Part shown: positions 47,641 through 59,370 of the stretch, in pieces
Layout of the letters: every line of letters starts with the position of its first letter
Position numbering within the stretch: the first letter of the stretch is position 1
Assembly (NCBI GenBank): GCA_907163375.1
Contig: CAJQUW010000885.1
Span: 248,001-312,000, forward strand
Source of the DNA: Prostheceraeus crozeri
Lineage: Eukaryota; Platyhelminthes; Polycladida; Euryleptidae
DNA length: 64,000 bases
Direction: 5' to 3'
Made by a program: the position numbers and the translations under genes
Notes under the pieces: model-generated
Database searches by the model: none
What the model saw: the letters and a program-made list of their open reading frames with translations, nothing else
Told to the model about the DNA's origin: nothing

Positions 47641-48849
47641 ATTAGCATACAATTCGCGTAAAAAACATTGCACATGAATTTCTGTTATTTTCAATTGTGC
47701 TTGTGGATGAAGCTCAGCTATGAGCAAAGCTGAACACGGCCATCATTGTTTAATCACAAATCTTGCAGAATGCAAGTTGGTACTTCTATTCTTTCCCCCC
47801 CGCACATTTTTCAAGTTTTCCAAAATCATAAAATTTCGCCAAATTTAGTCACATCGGGTTTAGAACTGACTTGATCTGTCACTCAGTGACAGTACATCAC
47901 GATTGAGAAGTCTTACTTGAACCCTGAGATGAAGGATTGGTCCCTTGGATATTTAGTTAGAATACACGGTACAGCTGTGATCATGAACTTCGTGTGATTG
48001 TTGTCTACAGACAAATGACGAGCAGTTGTCTAACTCTGAGGCTGTAAATGCTCTACAAGTCAGATAAGAGGAGTTTTACACACTCAACGCTATGCCACGT
48101 CAGTGAGACTGCCCCTTGGAGCAAGAGAAGATCATTGACAATGCAACACTTCCGGATGTCAACAACAGAAATGTGGGGGGGGGAAAGAAAAGAAGTACCT
48201 GCAAGTTCACCTCTGCATATTAGGCGTATTGAAAATATCCACAGAACTGTACAAATTAAGTAGAGTTCCTGAGAATTTACCTACAACGTGATGACCTCAT
48301 CGTAATTTACAATTCATTAGTAAGAAACACTCGAATATAACTCACCACTCTTCTTGGGAATCGACGCTAATAGTGAAGTTGCACAAAATAGCCCATGGGA
48401 TCATATGCGGACAAGGTTGCAGTTTCGGACACTGTACCCCACTGTGCATTTTCAAGCAACTTTTTCTAGCTGAGACGCCCAAGGGACTTACCTCAGCTAG
48501 AAACCGATTTTAATGTATATTGTTGAACAGCATTTCAACTTATTAGAGTGGAGCTGAACGTTTGCCGGAGACTTTCTGGCAACAGTCAATTTTCCAACTA
48601 CGAATAAAAGTGTTACGTTGAATCAACATGCAGAAACAGCGCTTGCACTCACCATTGTACAGTTGCAATTCAGTCGTTCAAAGCGGCATGATAAATCTGT
48701 AATTTCTGAATTTCAAACAGCGGCACCCAAAATAGTAAAAAACAATCCTCGCCAGACACTTTTGCCTGGAATGGTCAGAGGAAGGGTGCTCAGTGAGGAT
48801 TGACTTTTAATTTTTTCGATGGTTCAGAAATTATAGTTGCAATTTAGCT
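47641..48849 (-). other. SK intron, little recognised
   Basis: It contains a perfect 12-bp stem (TTTCTAGCTGAG at 48463-48474 with CTCAGCTAGAAA at 48492-48503, 17-base loop) and a run of nine G's at 48175-48183. No coding segment is supported. Confidence 0.4.
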
Positions 48850-49230
48850 AAATCAACGTTGACACCTAGTTGAGCGTTCAACCGGTGAATTTCTTTTTGA
48901 TTGAGGGTTGATGGTTTCCAAAATATCAAGCATGCTCTTTCAACATCAATTATTTTTAATTAAGAAGCGTGCGACTTAATATCAACGTTGTAATGGACGT
49001 TGATACTTAATGTAGGCTTCCAGTTGACTTTCGACAAACGATAAAAGATGTTTTCCTACGTTGCTTTATAGAGCAGTTTCAGCAAAATATCACCATTGGA
49101 ATGAACATTCATCCCAAACTTTATATTTCAAACAAACTTCAACAATATTTCAATGTTTGTCTACGTTGATATTCACTTACCTTACAACGAGAACGTCAAC
49201 GTTGATTCAACGTTCATTTTCACTTGGATC
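48850..49230. repeat. AACGTT-palindrome-rich repeat
   Basis: The motif TCAACGTTGA and its halves (AACGTTGA, GGACGTTGATA, ATTCAACGTT) recur near 48855, 48980, 49000, 49165 and 49197 in both orientations. The two outer copies are inverted relative to each other. It is probably a small palindromic element; termini are not resolved. Confidence 0.45.
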
Positions 49231-50190
49231 AAAGGAACCGCTTATCATAATGACCAGGAAATCATCTTTAACGAGAAATACTTTATTTTCAATAGACACG
49301 AAATAATCACAGCGACATGCATTTCCATTGGGCACTATTCACTTAGGATTCAACAAAGATTATCTTTGTGAACATAATGAGTTAGACTATACCGTGTCAT
49401 CTCATGCATTTACAATCTACCGTGGCTAGTCTTCGACAAAGGTGGTTGCTATAGCATTACACAAGGTTGCTATAGGTCCTTTGAGTTGCTTATTTAGGGT
49501 AATCCACCAACAGATCAGCCATAAACTAAAAACTATATGTATAAAAACATATGCAGTGAACATCAGAAAGACCGATGTGTCAAATTTGACACCAAACTGA
49601 CTGTTGACGTGTCAAAATTTGATGCAATCGAGTCGAATCATGGTTTGGCGTCCAGATCAACCACAGTTAGCACAGCATCAGTTGTACTAAGAGGCGGCTT
49701 CACGATATTCTCTGTCATCATAAAGCCTCAGATAATTGATTTAAATGAAAATGATTTAATTCATGCCGCAAAACCTTTCCATTTGTCCATTCTTTCAAAT
49801 TTATCCAAAGCTAGCAGAAATAGGCCTAAAATGAGTCAATATTGCTGTACTTTTAGAAACTAAAAAACAGCTCAAACTCATCAATCACTCCTGTGAAAAG
49901 TTTGTCAGCAGTATGTTTTTGGTGCTGAACTATGAGTATAATGATAGCTTTTATTTCGGACACTGATTTATGTCGAGTTGTTCATATAGGCCAACCAATC
50001 ATACGCGATCATGTGCGAAGGTACAATAATTCACATTTTTTCCGATCTTCCGACGTAATGCCATCTACTAGCATGATGTAGACAATGAGCGAATGACTTT
50101 TACTCTTTATGCACCATCGTGGACATGTCCGAAATCATTTTTCATATAATTGCAAAACGTTTTTGTGATGGGAAGTTCTACACCTTCTGA
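49231..50190 (-). other. SK intron, little recognised
   Basis: 49425-49500 (TTCGACAAAGGTGGTTGCTA) resembles part of the SINE body at 59185-59220. The 108-codon frame at 49537-49863 has no domain features. Confidence 0.35.
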
Positions 50191-50387
50191 GACCTGAGTG
50201 GGGGGTCCAGTGGATCTCCTTGGCCTATCTACCATACTTCTACTGATTCAATTGAAATGAAATAGCACATGTAGATTCACTGTCAAAAATGATGATTTTA
50301 CATGGGCTTGAGTGGTAGATATATCCTCAGCGCAAAAAATGAAATAGAAAAATGTGGCTCCGGTGTCTACTGGACCCCCCTCAGGTC
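50191..50387. mobile_element. Small inverted-repeat MITE
   Basis: GACCTGAGTGGGGGGTCCAG at 50191 pairs with CTGGACCCCCCTCAGGTC at 50370-50387 (one base longer on the left). The ~155 bp between is noncoding. The target duplication is not clear. Confidence 0.6.
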
Positions 50388-50472
50388 TTTGAGGATTAAA
50401 CTACCGTCGGATACAAGGGGTCCATGTTCACCTATAGAAAGACTATGGTGTCAGTTTTGATACCTGACTTAG

Positions 50473-50754
50473 AAAGCATGCAATAATGTCGATTCTGTCA
50501 TTGATGGTGAATGTTTATGTAAGATTCAGCTGAGAGATCCATTGTACACCTATTTTTTAGCAGACTACGGCAAGAAATCGTTTCAAAGACATTTTAGTGC
50601 ATCATTTGAGATTTTGTATAATCGGCCACAAAAAGTCAGATGGTGCTACATTTATTGGTGCTATCGTAATAACCGCCGTGAACTTTCAACGGAAATAGTT
50701 TCTGATGGACAGTCTCTATGCTTCAAAAATTTCTATTGGCAACTATGCAATTCA
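50473..50754 (+). CDS. Candidate internal exon of an unknown cysteine-containing protein
   Basis: Open for 94 codons between an acceptor-like CTGACTTAG (AG at 50471-50472) and a strong donor TTCA|GTGAGT at 50755. The phases would be 0 and 0. It reads ACNNVDSVIDGECLCK, then basic/aromatic sequence and VRWCYIYWCYRNN, SDGQSLCF and WQLCNS; seven cysteines in all. The polypyrimidine tract is poor and no neighbouring exon was found. If real it belongs to a plus-strand gene inside the first SK intron. Confidence 0.25.
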
Positions 50755-52639
50755 GTGAGTGATACTTGCGCAATACCAATGCCAAGCTCAGAAGACTGTT
50801 TGTCTCTTGATAATTATGCATTCGTCACCCAATAGCAAAAGAAAACCACGTGTGATTCAGTTATACCACGTAGATAGCGCACTTAGACGTCTACCCAGGT
50901 GTCACGTCAACTATCAGCTCAATCTGCTTCACGTCGATGGCCTGCTGCTGCATGGTCAAACATGCTATACATCTCCAAGATTAACTGTTTGATTCTCTAA
51001 AAGATGGCGATGACAAAGGCTACAATTTTACGAAGGAGCAGTTCATTCTCTAGATCATGGGTGAAGCTAGAACAGTCTCAATGGGAAGAATGCCTACACA
51101 ATTGATGCCATGGCTGCCAAAAGCCGCAAAAAGGAGGAAATGTTGAGAGATTAGTTGCAGAAACTGCACTTGCGGTCACTAAATTTCTTGAAAAAGTTTG
51201 GTTTGTGACTCACTAAAAGAAAATAGTGGTGCCTTGCGATACATGCTAGTCCACTAGGGCTACATATTATCCAAACAGTTGATATAAAAGAATAGTTAGG
51301 CCTGCTATGGAGCTATTGTCGCCTTCATTGTAAATTTATTGGAGCCGATATGCATTGGTAGACTGCAAATATAATTATACAATGTATGATGATTGATATC
51401 AATTTCCTTATCCAGTAGTGAAAATGTATTTCTTGTCTATCTCCTTAATTTGATCACACATTACAAATTCGACAAGAAAATTGAATAGAAAGGATTTTCA
51501 ATTGCTGCATATTTTAGTATCTGATCAGGTCCAGCTGCCAGATAAGACATTATGATGATATGAAATTTTCTAATTTTTTAACTATGGTATTATAATTGAC
51601 AGCATGGTCTTTCTAGTGCGAATCTCGAAACCTTGAGTCTCGTTTTGCATTCCTGTGAAAGTCAAGCAATAATAAGAAATTAATATCCCGAATTAAGTTG
51701 TCCGATAAGAATCTTAATCATCTCTACTGTAAAGATGTAAGCTTATGTACAGTAGATATGCTAAGCACGGCCTTCAATGTTATCGTAAAGTATACATTTT
51801 CATGCAACATGTAAGAATCTGCAAAGTGAACTGATTGCTGTATATAATAGTATACATTATGAAATAATAGCTGTGATTGGTATTACTTATGATTTATAGC
51901 AACCGATGATCCTCGACGTCCAAGTGGTGTGAAAACCTTCATCAGGTAACTTTAAGATTTCATATAAATTAACAAAGTATCTATTAAGAAGCTGTATTAT
52001 CCCAATCAATATATTTGCAGTCATTCTGATACCACCCTGTAAATCTTAATCTATTATTGAACATGAACAGTGTGCGTGTATGCTACCATTATTCATCCTA
52101 GTTTCTATTCCCTCTAAATCGATATAAAAATCTTCAGGTTGTTTATTCACAAGAACATTTCTTTAGCGTAGATTAACATATCTCCAATGGGAGAAATTTC
52201 ATCTCTAGAGAACAGACTAACAGTAAAATTTCCGGCAACAACACCGATATGGGACGTGTATTGCGTGAGAAATGGTAATAAAACGTCACTGCGTCTCAAC
52301 TGTCTTTTTAAGGATGAAGTCAGTCCATATCTTTCTTTTCTTATGCTTTTTTCCTTCTCATCCGCGTCAGTGCTCATCATTATAAGTGCATTGTCTACAT
52401 GCCGGACTTTTTCCAATCGCCAAAACTAAAGAAGATTAAATAAAAACAAATGTGAAAAGTTGAAAATTGTCATTAGTAAGATATCATGATATTTTTCATC
52501 CATATTTTCTTGGTCTGGAAGAGAATTCATGATTATTTCACTCTTACAGAATAGAACTCTCATATACTCGCATACTGCCGGTGTCTCACATAGATGACGA
52601 GACGCTTGTAGAAAGCTTTAACGATACAATCTCGCAAAC
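50755..52639 (-). other. SK intron, nothing recognised
   Basis: AT-rich with short frames on both strands. Confidence 0.4.
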
Positions 52640-53120
52640 CAAGGCTTCAGGATCTGTTCCTCATTTAGTACCGTGCCTTAGAAATCGGACCTTTCAAAAG
52701 TTGCGGTTTCCTGTAGCACTGGTTGCTCATACAGATTCCAAGAACCTTTTAAAAAGCTCGGACCTCATAATATCCGAACCTGCTGCATACCGAGGCGTCT
52801 TAATGCACCTGGGCCACTTAAAAAGGAGGTCCTCTTGTCGAATCCGATTATTTCATAGTGCTGCACCTCATAAAACCGGACCTGTTAATAAACAGGAGGC
52901 TTCTTATATTGACAAATGGATTACAAAAAATCTAAGGACTATTATTAGAACTCGAGCATCTCATGTATAACACGAGCCTGTCAAAGAACAAGGGCGTCCA
53001 AAATTGCCCAGGTCACTTATAGAATTGGGCCTCTTGTACTACAATATCACTGTCCTCTTGTATATGTAGATTGTGAGTCCCTTGAAGAACCCGTGCTAGC
53101 CACTTATAGAGCCAGGTTGC
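52640..53120. repeat. Highly degenerate minisatellite, ~18-20-bp unit
   Basis: About 25 diverged units following a scheme like CCTCTTATAGAACCGG (for example CCTCATAAAACCGGA, CCACTTATAGAGCCAGG, CCTTTTAAAAAGCTCGGA). Unit lengths vary from 15 to 22 bp. The overlapping 129-codon frame at 52581-52970 is a by-product. Confidence 0.65.
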
Positions 53121-53931
53121 TTGAGTGCCAAAATGGCATATACCATGACAATAATTGAAATTGTAGTCAAAAAGTTAAGAGTCAATCTGATCTTTCGTTG
53201 TCTTATGTGGGAGGTTCATTATCCAATGTCCGCGATACAAGAAAAGTGATCCAATTGCCTGTGTATTTACCTATCCCTTAAGACTGTCCACCATAAAGAA
53301 GCGCGTCGGGGATCGTTATTTCGATCAATAAAAACTCGTCAATTAAATTGAGGAGATATATATTTTTTTCTTGTATCGCTGAAGATTGGAGATGAGTCAA
53401 TCTGTTCAACTGAAACTTTAATGCGAAGTCCTTAGGTGACGAAAGACCACATCAAGACTAGACCATTAATTAATGCGATTAATTGGACTTTATACAAGCA
53501 ATGTAAGAACATATGCTTTTAAAAACATATTTCCTAAGGTTAAGTTTGTGCAAAATTTCATGCTCCTATGACTCTTTGACAATTTGTCTTCAAATAATTG
53601 CTCAACCGTAATTGTTCGTTGGCGAGTTAGAGAATTGTTTGTCAAATATTGGAAATGCTCATTTATCAAAAACCCTATCCGACTATTAACGAGAAATGAG
53701 AAAATGAATCAATACCGACTTCCGCATGTATTCATGATCAGCGGATAGACACGTAGTGTAAAACTGACATTTCATTTCCACTCATTCATGGTTAAGTCAT
53801 ACGGGGCTCTGATACGCATCGAGCTACGGAAGGGGCAGGCGAATCTCCTCCTTTCTTAACTTCTAAACTGCGGCTTCAAATCATATGAATTTTACAGCAC
53901 AGTTTATTTGGTTGTGATTGTGAACAGAGGT
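53121..53931 (-). other. SK intron, nothing recognised
   Basis: AT-rich with no supported feature. Confidence 0.4.
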
Positions 53932-54181
53932 AATCATAAAAAAACGAGCCACCTAAACTTCGCTGAAGTCTAATAGATTTTCATACTTTCCAATCGTGTC
54001 GCACATCAATTTGCCATACATCATTCGAAAACTTGCATTCTCAGCTTAAAAATGAGATATGACAGACTTATATCCGTTATTGTATTTCGCTTCAAATTTT
54101 TGATCACTGCTCGGCAAATACAATGAAGACATGAGAATCGATTGATTTTCATCGAAGCTTAGGTGGTCCGTTTTTTATGAT
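53932..54181. mobile_element. Small MITE with ~30-bp inverted ends
   Basis: The left end (AATCATAAAAAAACGAGCCA, then CCTAAACTTCG) is the inverse of the right end (CGAAGCTTAGGTGG, then TCCGTTTTTTATGAT) with a few differences. It is 250 bp and noncoding. The flanking duplication is uncertain. Confidence 0.7.
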
Positions 54182-55564
54182 CAGCCAAGTTGCTGATATC
54201 TTCACTTTCAAGGTCGGATTTCATTGGTAATGCGCATGTGGTCTCTTTTACCGGAGCCCTCTAGCTAGGTGGCGCTCGACTACAAAACTACGATGTGGTG
54301 TTCTATTGCAAGATAAGTCACTAAGTACTAGCAAGCATGAGGAGAGACTAAGATAGTTGCCTGCCTAATTCTGTGAAGGCAACATTCCCTTCAATGGTGA
54401 CAGAACGAATGTGTCAAGTGGAGAAGGTGCTTCCTAAGGTCGAATTCTAAGCTTTGTGCCAGATTCGTGTTATGAGAAGTGACACGACCCTTCCACCCTA
54501 TATTTGCCTAACCTTATCATCATGGTTACAGGTACGACTCAGTGAAGTCCTTGTGCCACATTGATGATGCGCTGAGTGCCGCAAGTTGATCCGACCTTGC
54601 CGTGATAGTGAGAGTTAGGCATGGATGGAGGAGCCTATTACGCCTTTTTTGTTTATTTAAAACTGTACTTTAGTATGTGCGTCCGTAGCGCGATGCAGTG
54701 CGTGAGTAGGACGTAGACCGTGAAAAGCTACCATTATGAAGATGGAAAGAGCAGGAAAGGGAATAGTGAGAGGAAGGTGTCATGTAAAGCTGATCGGAGG
54801 ACGCAGGAGTGGAAACTCAGGAATGATCAGCAGGGGTGGTGGCGGCGCATCGTCCGAAAGCAACAATTTCATGCCTCCATTCAACATAGAAAATGGCAAA
54901 GGTCATCATCAATCACGTCTCACTTACACCAAACTGGATAACAGCAGGATACGATCGTGGCCACTTACAACTCCATCACACCTCCCCTTTAGGAAAGCAC
55001 ATCCACCAATTGGTCACTAATCATTCACAAACAAGCATCGACAAACCACAAGCAATGCAAAAACAAAGCGCTCAACATCGCCACTGGATTCACACGTGCA
55101 AAAACTCAACATCATCCACATCATCTCCTCACGTAGTAACCACCTCTGGAGGGACAGCAACAATGGAAAGTGCGACACACCTTCACGCACACTGTCACCA
55201 AACTTGACAACAAACAACTACTCTCACAAACGCACACTCAACACGTCGGCACAGCTCAGCACACGGTCAAAATAGCGATGTGATTCACGCAGTTCCCCAG
55301 GAGCTCAAACAGACGCACCCGCAGAAAATTCGCACAACTCTGCACCAACCAAAGCACCTTCCTGATCCACTTTCCCCTATTTTCCCCCTCTATACATCAA
55401 GACCGCACAATACAAGACATCTTCCTCTTGTACATGCATGCACACAGCCCTCACATCATGGGACCCCCTTCTGACCACTCCCAAAAGCAGCGAGGGCAGG
55501 GTCGCCACCACCACCACCACGAAAGTTTGGGAAGAACATACTGACTGAAGCCGATAATACTGAC
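54182..55564 (-). other. SK intron, strand-asymmetric stretch
   Basis: From about 54890 to 55480 the plus strand is rich in A and C and poor in G (ACACCAAAC, CACACAAACGCACAC), so the SK sense strand is GT-rich. A (CCA)n tract lies at 55503-55521 just after the S1 exon donor. A 94-codon plus frame at 54736-55020 has a Gly/Ser-rich part but no recognised domain. Confidence 0.4.
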
Positions 55565-55914
55565 CTTTGGATAAACTTCAGCCATATGCAATTCGGTTTC
55601 AATGACCATCACCACAATGCCGAATAATGCAAAGGCCAAAGCGTAGTCGGAGATTCGCCGTCTCTTCTCATACAACTCTTTTCTCCGTCCCAGCCGATAG
55701 CCGACGCTGCGTGTGGATTTGGAGGCTCGGAGAGCATTCGAGGAAACCTGACGGGAAGCACCAGGCTTATGACATTCGGAACCTTCCGGATCATCGCGTC
55801 CGATGATTGGCTCCGCACTGGTTCCGGCAGTAGTGTCTCCACCTCCATCATCGTCAATGGTGCGTGAATTGGTGAATTTGATCTCCTCAACTCTTTTCAA
55901 CTGTTTGAAACCAC
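55565..55914 (-). CDS. SK (KCNN) channel, N-terminal tail and S1 exon
   Basis: 116 codons plus two bases completing a split codon. The first ~75 residues are a hydrophilic cytoplasmic tail (Gly/Asp-rich, RTIDDDGGGDTT). The conserved block follows: SVGYRLGRRKELYEKRRRIS, then the S1 helix DYALAFALFGIVVMVIETEL and the start of the S1-S2 loop, HMAEVYPK. It matches the S1 region of all SK channels (family LGRRKALFEKRKRLSDYAL). The acceptor is TTCATTTCAG (AG at 55915-55916, phase 1) and the donor AAG|GTCAGT (GT at 55563-55564, phase 0). The initiator Met must be in an exon further right, not identified within 55915-64000. Confidence 0.96.
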
Positions 55915-55949
55915 CTGAAATGAATAAAGGAATGCTTGAAATCATACAG

Positions 55950-57540
55950 TAAGTATATTAGGTAGAGTGGTAGAGTGGTCTTACTTATGCACTTTCAATT
56001 TTATAAAATGAACTCGTGAGTATTGTCACCAAATGTGAGATATGCACATTTATGCAGCTTTGAAAAAATTACAACGGAATTGACTGATCATGATGGTATA
56101 ATGCAGAAGGAAATGATATTATTTTACAAATCCTCCGTGTCATGGCAGCCTTGGAGAGGTGATGCTTGTTAAATTAGCAACTCGATGACCTGCTATTGCT
56201 GTTCCTCAAGAGAATCTTCCTAAGCGAGATCATATCATAAGCAACCTGCCACTGGTAGAGCAAAATAACATAATCAAGGGCAATGATTTCAATCAACTTT
56301 GAAAGATATAAATGGGCCCACATCACTATTCAGGTTCAAGAAATGAAACATGAATTTAGTGAATCATAAAATCATGCCGGTGAAAATTGAAATAAAACTT
56401 GAAATTTCAACCAAGAAAGCAAAATAAGATCTCGATTTTTTTCATGAAGACTTCCATTAAAATGCGGCTTATGAAATTTCCTTGAAAATTAGCTTAATTT
56501 TCGCTTAGTTAGCATGCTTACTAGCAAATATTCATTCCTCTTGATGTCCAACTTGTTTCATACTACTTATAAAAGGGCATCATGTTGGTAGTAGGCTATA
56601 CAAATTTGCAAAAATTCAGCTTTTTAAAAACTGCTCAAGTAATTTTTTGGACCTCGGGAACGCAATCTCCGCAAAAACTGAATCTTTTCATGTAAAAATG
56701 TTCACTGTATGAATCGACATTTTACCTATATATCCCTGCTCTATGCTCGAAATTCTTGCAGGATGCAATAATACTGCTTTTCGCTGTAATGACATAAAAT
56801 GTGATGTCAAATTATAATTCTGCTGACTTAATGACGACTCGTATTTACAAAGATTTCTGATTCGTTTCTTGACTACCTTGCGCTTTATTAGTTGCTATGG
56901 AAGAGGAATAGAACACAATGTTTTCCTTTACAATAAACATAATGTAATTTGTGCAGTGAAAAAGAAAATTTTAAAATGATGTGGTGCCTCACTCTATCTC
57001 AACAATTAAAAGACGATGTAACAGAATAATTTAATATTGAGTTGCATCCTCAGTTGAAAAATGGGAACAGACCTGAATAGCTGCCATTTCATCCAATACA
57101 TGTATGAGGAATCATCAGCAAGTCTAGTTCACATATCTAAACATGGACACAACTCCCTATTTAAAGTTACAACCATGCCCGGGTCATTTTAAGATTTGCA
57201 ATTGGCAAGCTATTGAAATTCCGACGGGCATTCATCAAATATCACATTTAACTTGCTAATTGCAAAATAAAACACTAATTCATTATTTTTCATCTCAATT
57301 TTCCTTTATTTCTCGCATTCATGCACGAGCATTACTCAGAAAATCAATTATTCGACTTCACCAAGCAATTAATAGAAATTATTCGACTTCAGTTGCCCAA
57401 CTTTACCAATTTATTAATAGTTTGACCACCACGATAAACCGCAAACATCAATTAATCAATTTTTGATTGTGTTCTCACACAACCATTGCAAGGAAATAGA
57501 AGAAAGACAATGTCTCATTTCATCTTAGGTTTCTATCTTT
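55950..57540. repeat. Duplicated ~1.3 kb segment, copy 1
   Basis: Starting at AGTATATTAGGTAGAG, just 36 bp upstream of the SK S1 exon, the sequence aligns with 60733-61915 for most of its length (for example TTCAAGAAATGAAACATGAA, AAACTGCTCAAGTAATTTTT, CGACTTCACCAAGCAATT). A ~100-bp piece (56905-57000) sits between its two halves, whereas in the other copy the equivalent piece precedes the whole unit. Confidence 0.8.
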
Positions 57541-59107
57541 CTCTTGCCCATGAGCAAGCATGAATACGGGAAACGCTGAAGTATTTTAACTCAGGATTTT
57601 AGGCAAAGAAACGCACTTGCATCGCGCCTAGCAAAACCTAAAATTACCATGAGAAGTGTTCACTCTGCGACTTCTATCTTCAATTGATTGTAATTTAGTG
57701 CTCTCAGCAATCACTTAGTTTCAAAAAATTCATTGTACTTGAGAGAGAGAGAGAGAAAAGGAGAGAGAATGACCAGTCATTTGCGATGGGCCGAGTTAGG
57801 GTTCAAATGCATCACTACCGAATCCAATGATGTGATAAGTCTGGACTATGACACAGACTGTACATTATGGGAAGAGGCGACATGCTGCATCGGTTGAATG
57901 AATTTCACATACTAATCACACATCAACGTCATGTCATTATTAACTCTCTCATCATAGAACCGTTCAAGTCTAATGAGAATATTTTGAATTTTATTAAAAT
58001 ACATATCCTGATTTTTTCATAATCACAAAAATGCAAGTGAAACAATGAGAGCAGAACCTTTGGAACTGTTATGGTTTGTAAACTTCTTCATACCTTCCGG
58101 TTTCTCAGGTTAAATTTAAATGTATCTGCTGTTCTGCTCAGATTTCTCTATTCATCGATATGATCAAATTACTTATAAATGCAATGTTTCAGACAGTTCT
58201 TCAATCGATGAACGCTCAAGTGACGAGACAGCATAAGAGATTCATATCAAGGTAACAGTTCGTAATACAACATGTTTATCTCAGACGTCCGGAATCGACA
58301 ATTAGACTAAACCTGGCAAGGAATATTTTGTCTATGAATTATTCACTTGACTAATGTCGCATTCACTGATATCCATACCGATTCAGAGTATCATTGAATT
58401 AAGATAATATTGAAAGATTGAAATGTGAAGACATTTGAAGCCTTTTTATTCCACATTCAGCTAATTTATGATTGATAATTTGATGATGACCTTTGTACAA
58501 GAGAGAAACGAAGTTCAGGAAAAACGAGAAGATTATTTCAGTACACGTGTGTACTTACTGACGCCATATTTGTATTGTCGGAAACCCAATGTCATTATTT
58601 AATCCTTATTCTCAATGGGTTCAGAACTTCATGGAGATCCCGAGAGTGTGTCTCTTTTCTCTCTAAATTCTAAACAAACTTACAAAATGAAATGAAAATC
58701 CTCCTTTGCACAAGTACTTGATTTCTTACGAATTGTAGTAGTCTAATCGAGGGCTCTAGTTCGCCGATAATCTTGCAATGATAACATCTGAAAATTTAGA
58801 ATACTTCTACTTCATATAGAAGGGATTTTTGATCAGAGAGGTTTAATTAAAAGAATCACCTGTGGAAATTGAGAGCATTTCAATTTAAACATCTGCAAGT
58901 GTCATGAAAAGCAGAAAAATTTCCCAGAAACAGAAATCAATTTATAGTTCTATTATATTATAATGCTTGCCAGTGGGTGACAAATGGTTGCCCTAAATAA
59001 CAAAGGCAATTAGAGTCTTTTAAACTTTAAAAACGCTTGATTAACGTGCAATCTTCATGATATCGTTAAGCAAAATAGGCTAAAATCACTGCAATTACTA
59101 ACCTCGT
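57541..59107. other. No gene seen; short GA tract
   Basis: A GA microsatellite at 57740-57770; otherwise AT-rich with no supported feature. Confidence 0.4.
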
Positions 59108-59370
59108 CATTACCGTTCGGCAGTCCTGTGGTAGACTGTCCGCCCTATGTCCGCAAAAATAGGGTTAAAATTCTGATCGGGGCAAGCCTACGACAAAAGT
59201 GGTTTACGCTATGGCTCTTTGCTTAGCACTTACATAAGAACACGCCGTTACAAACCAGTTGGCTAGCCACCTATTCTGCAACATTCACCGCATTCGTTAG
59301 CTTTCAAGGCCTGTTTACCTTATCGGCTAAGGAAACAGATATGAGGATTGTTCTATTAACCAAAAGGTGT
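59108..59370 (+). repeat. tRNA-derived SINE, diverged
   Basis: A tRNA-like head (GTCCTGTGGTAGACTGTCCG, then AGGGTTAAAATTCTGATCGG resembling a T arm and B box) is followed by a body with CCTACGACAAAAGTGG and CACTTACATAAGAACACG. It is degraded and its tail is not clear. A body-like fragment occurs at 49425-49500. Confidence 0.6.

Noticed and set aside
52581-52970. 129-codon ORF
   Set aside because: It is explained by a degenerate tandem repeat that lacks stop codons in one frame.
55017-55474. Several ORFs on both strands downstream of the S1 exon
   Set aside because: The A/C-biased composition reduces stop codons; no domain is recognised.
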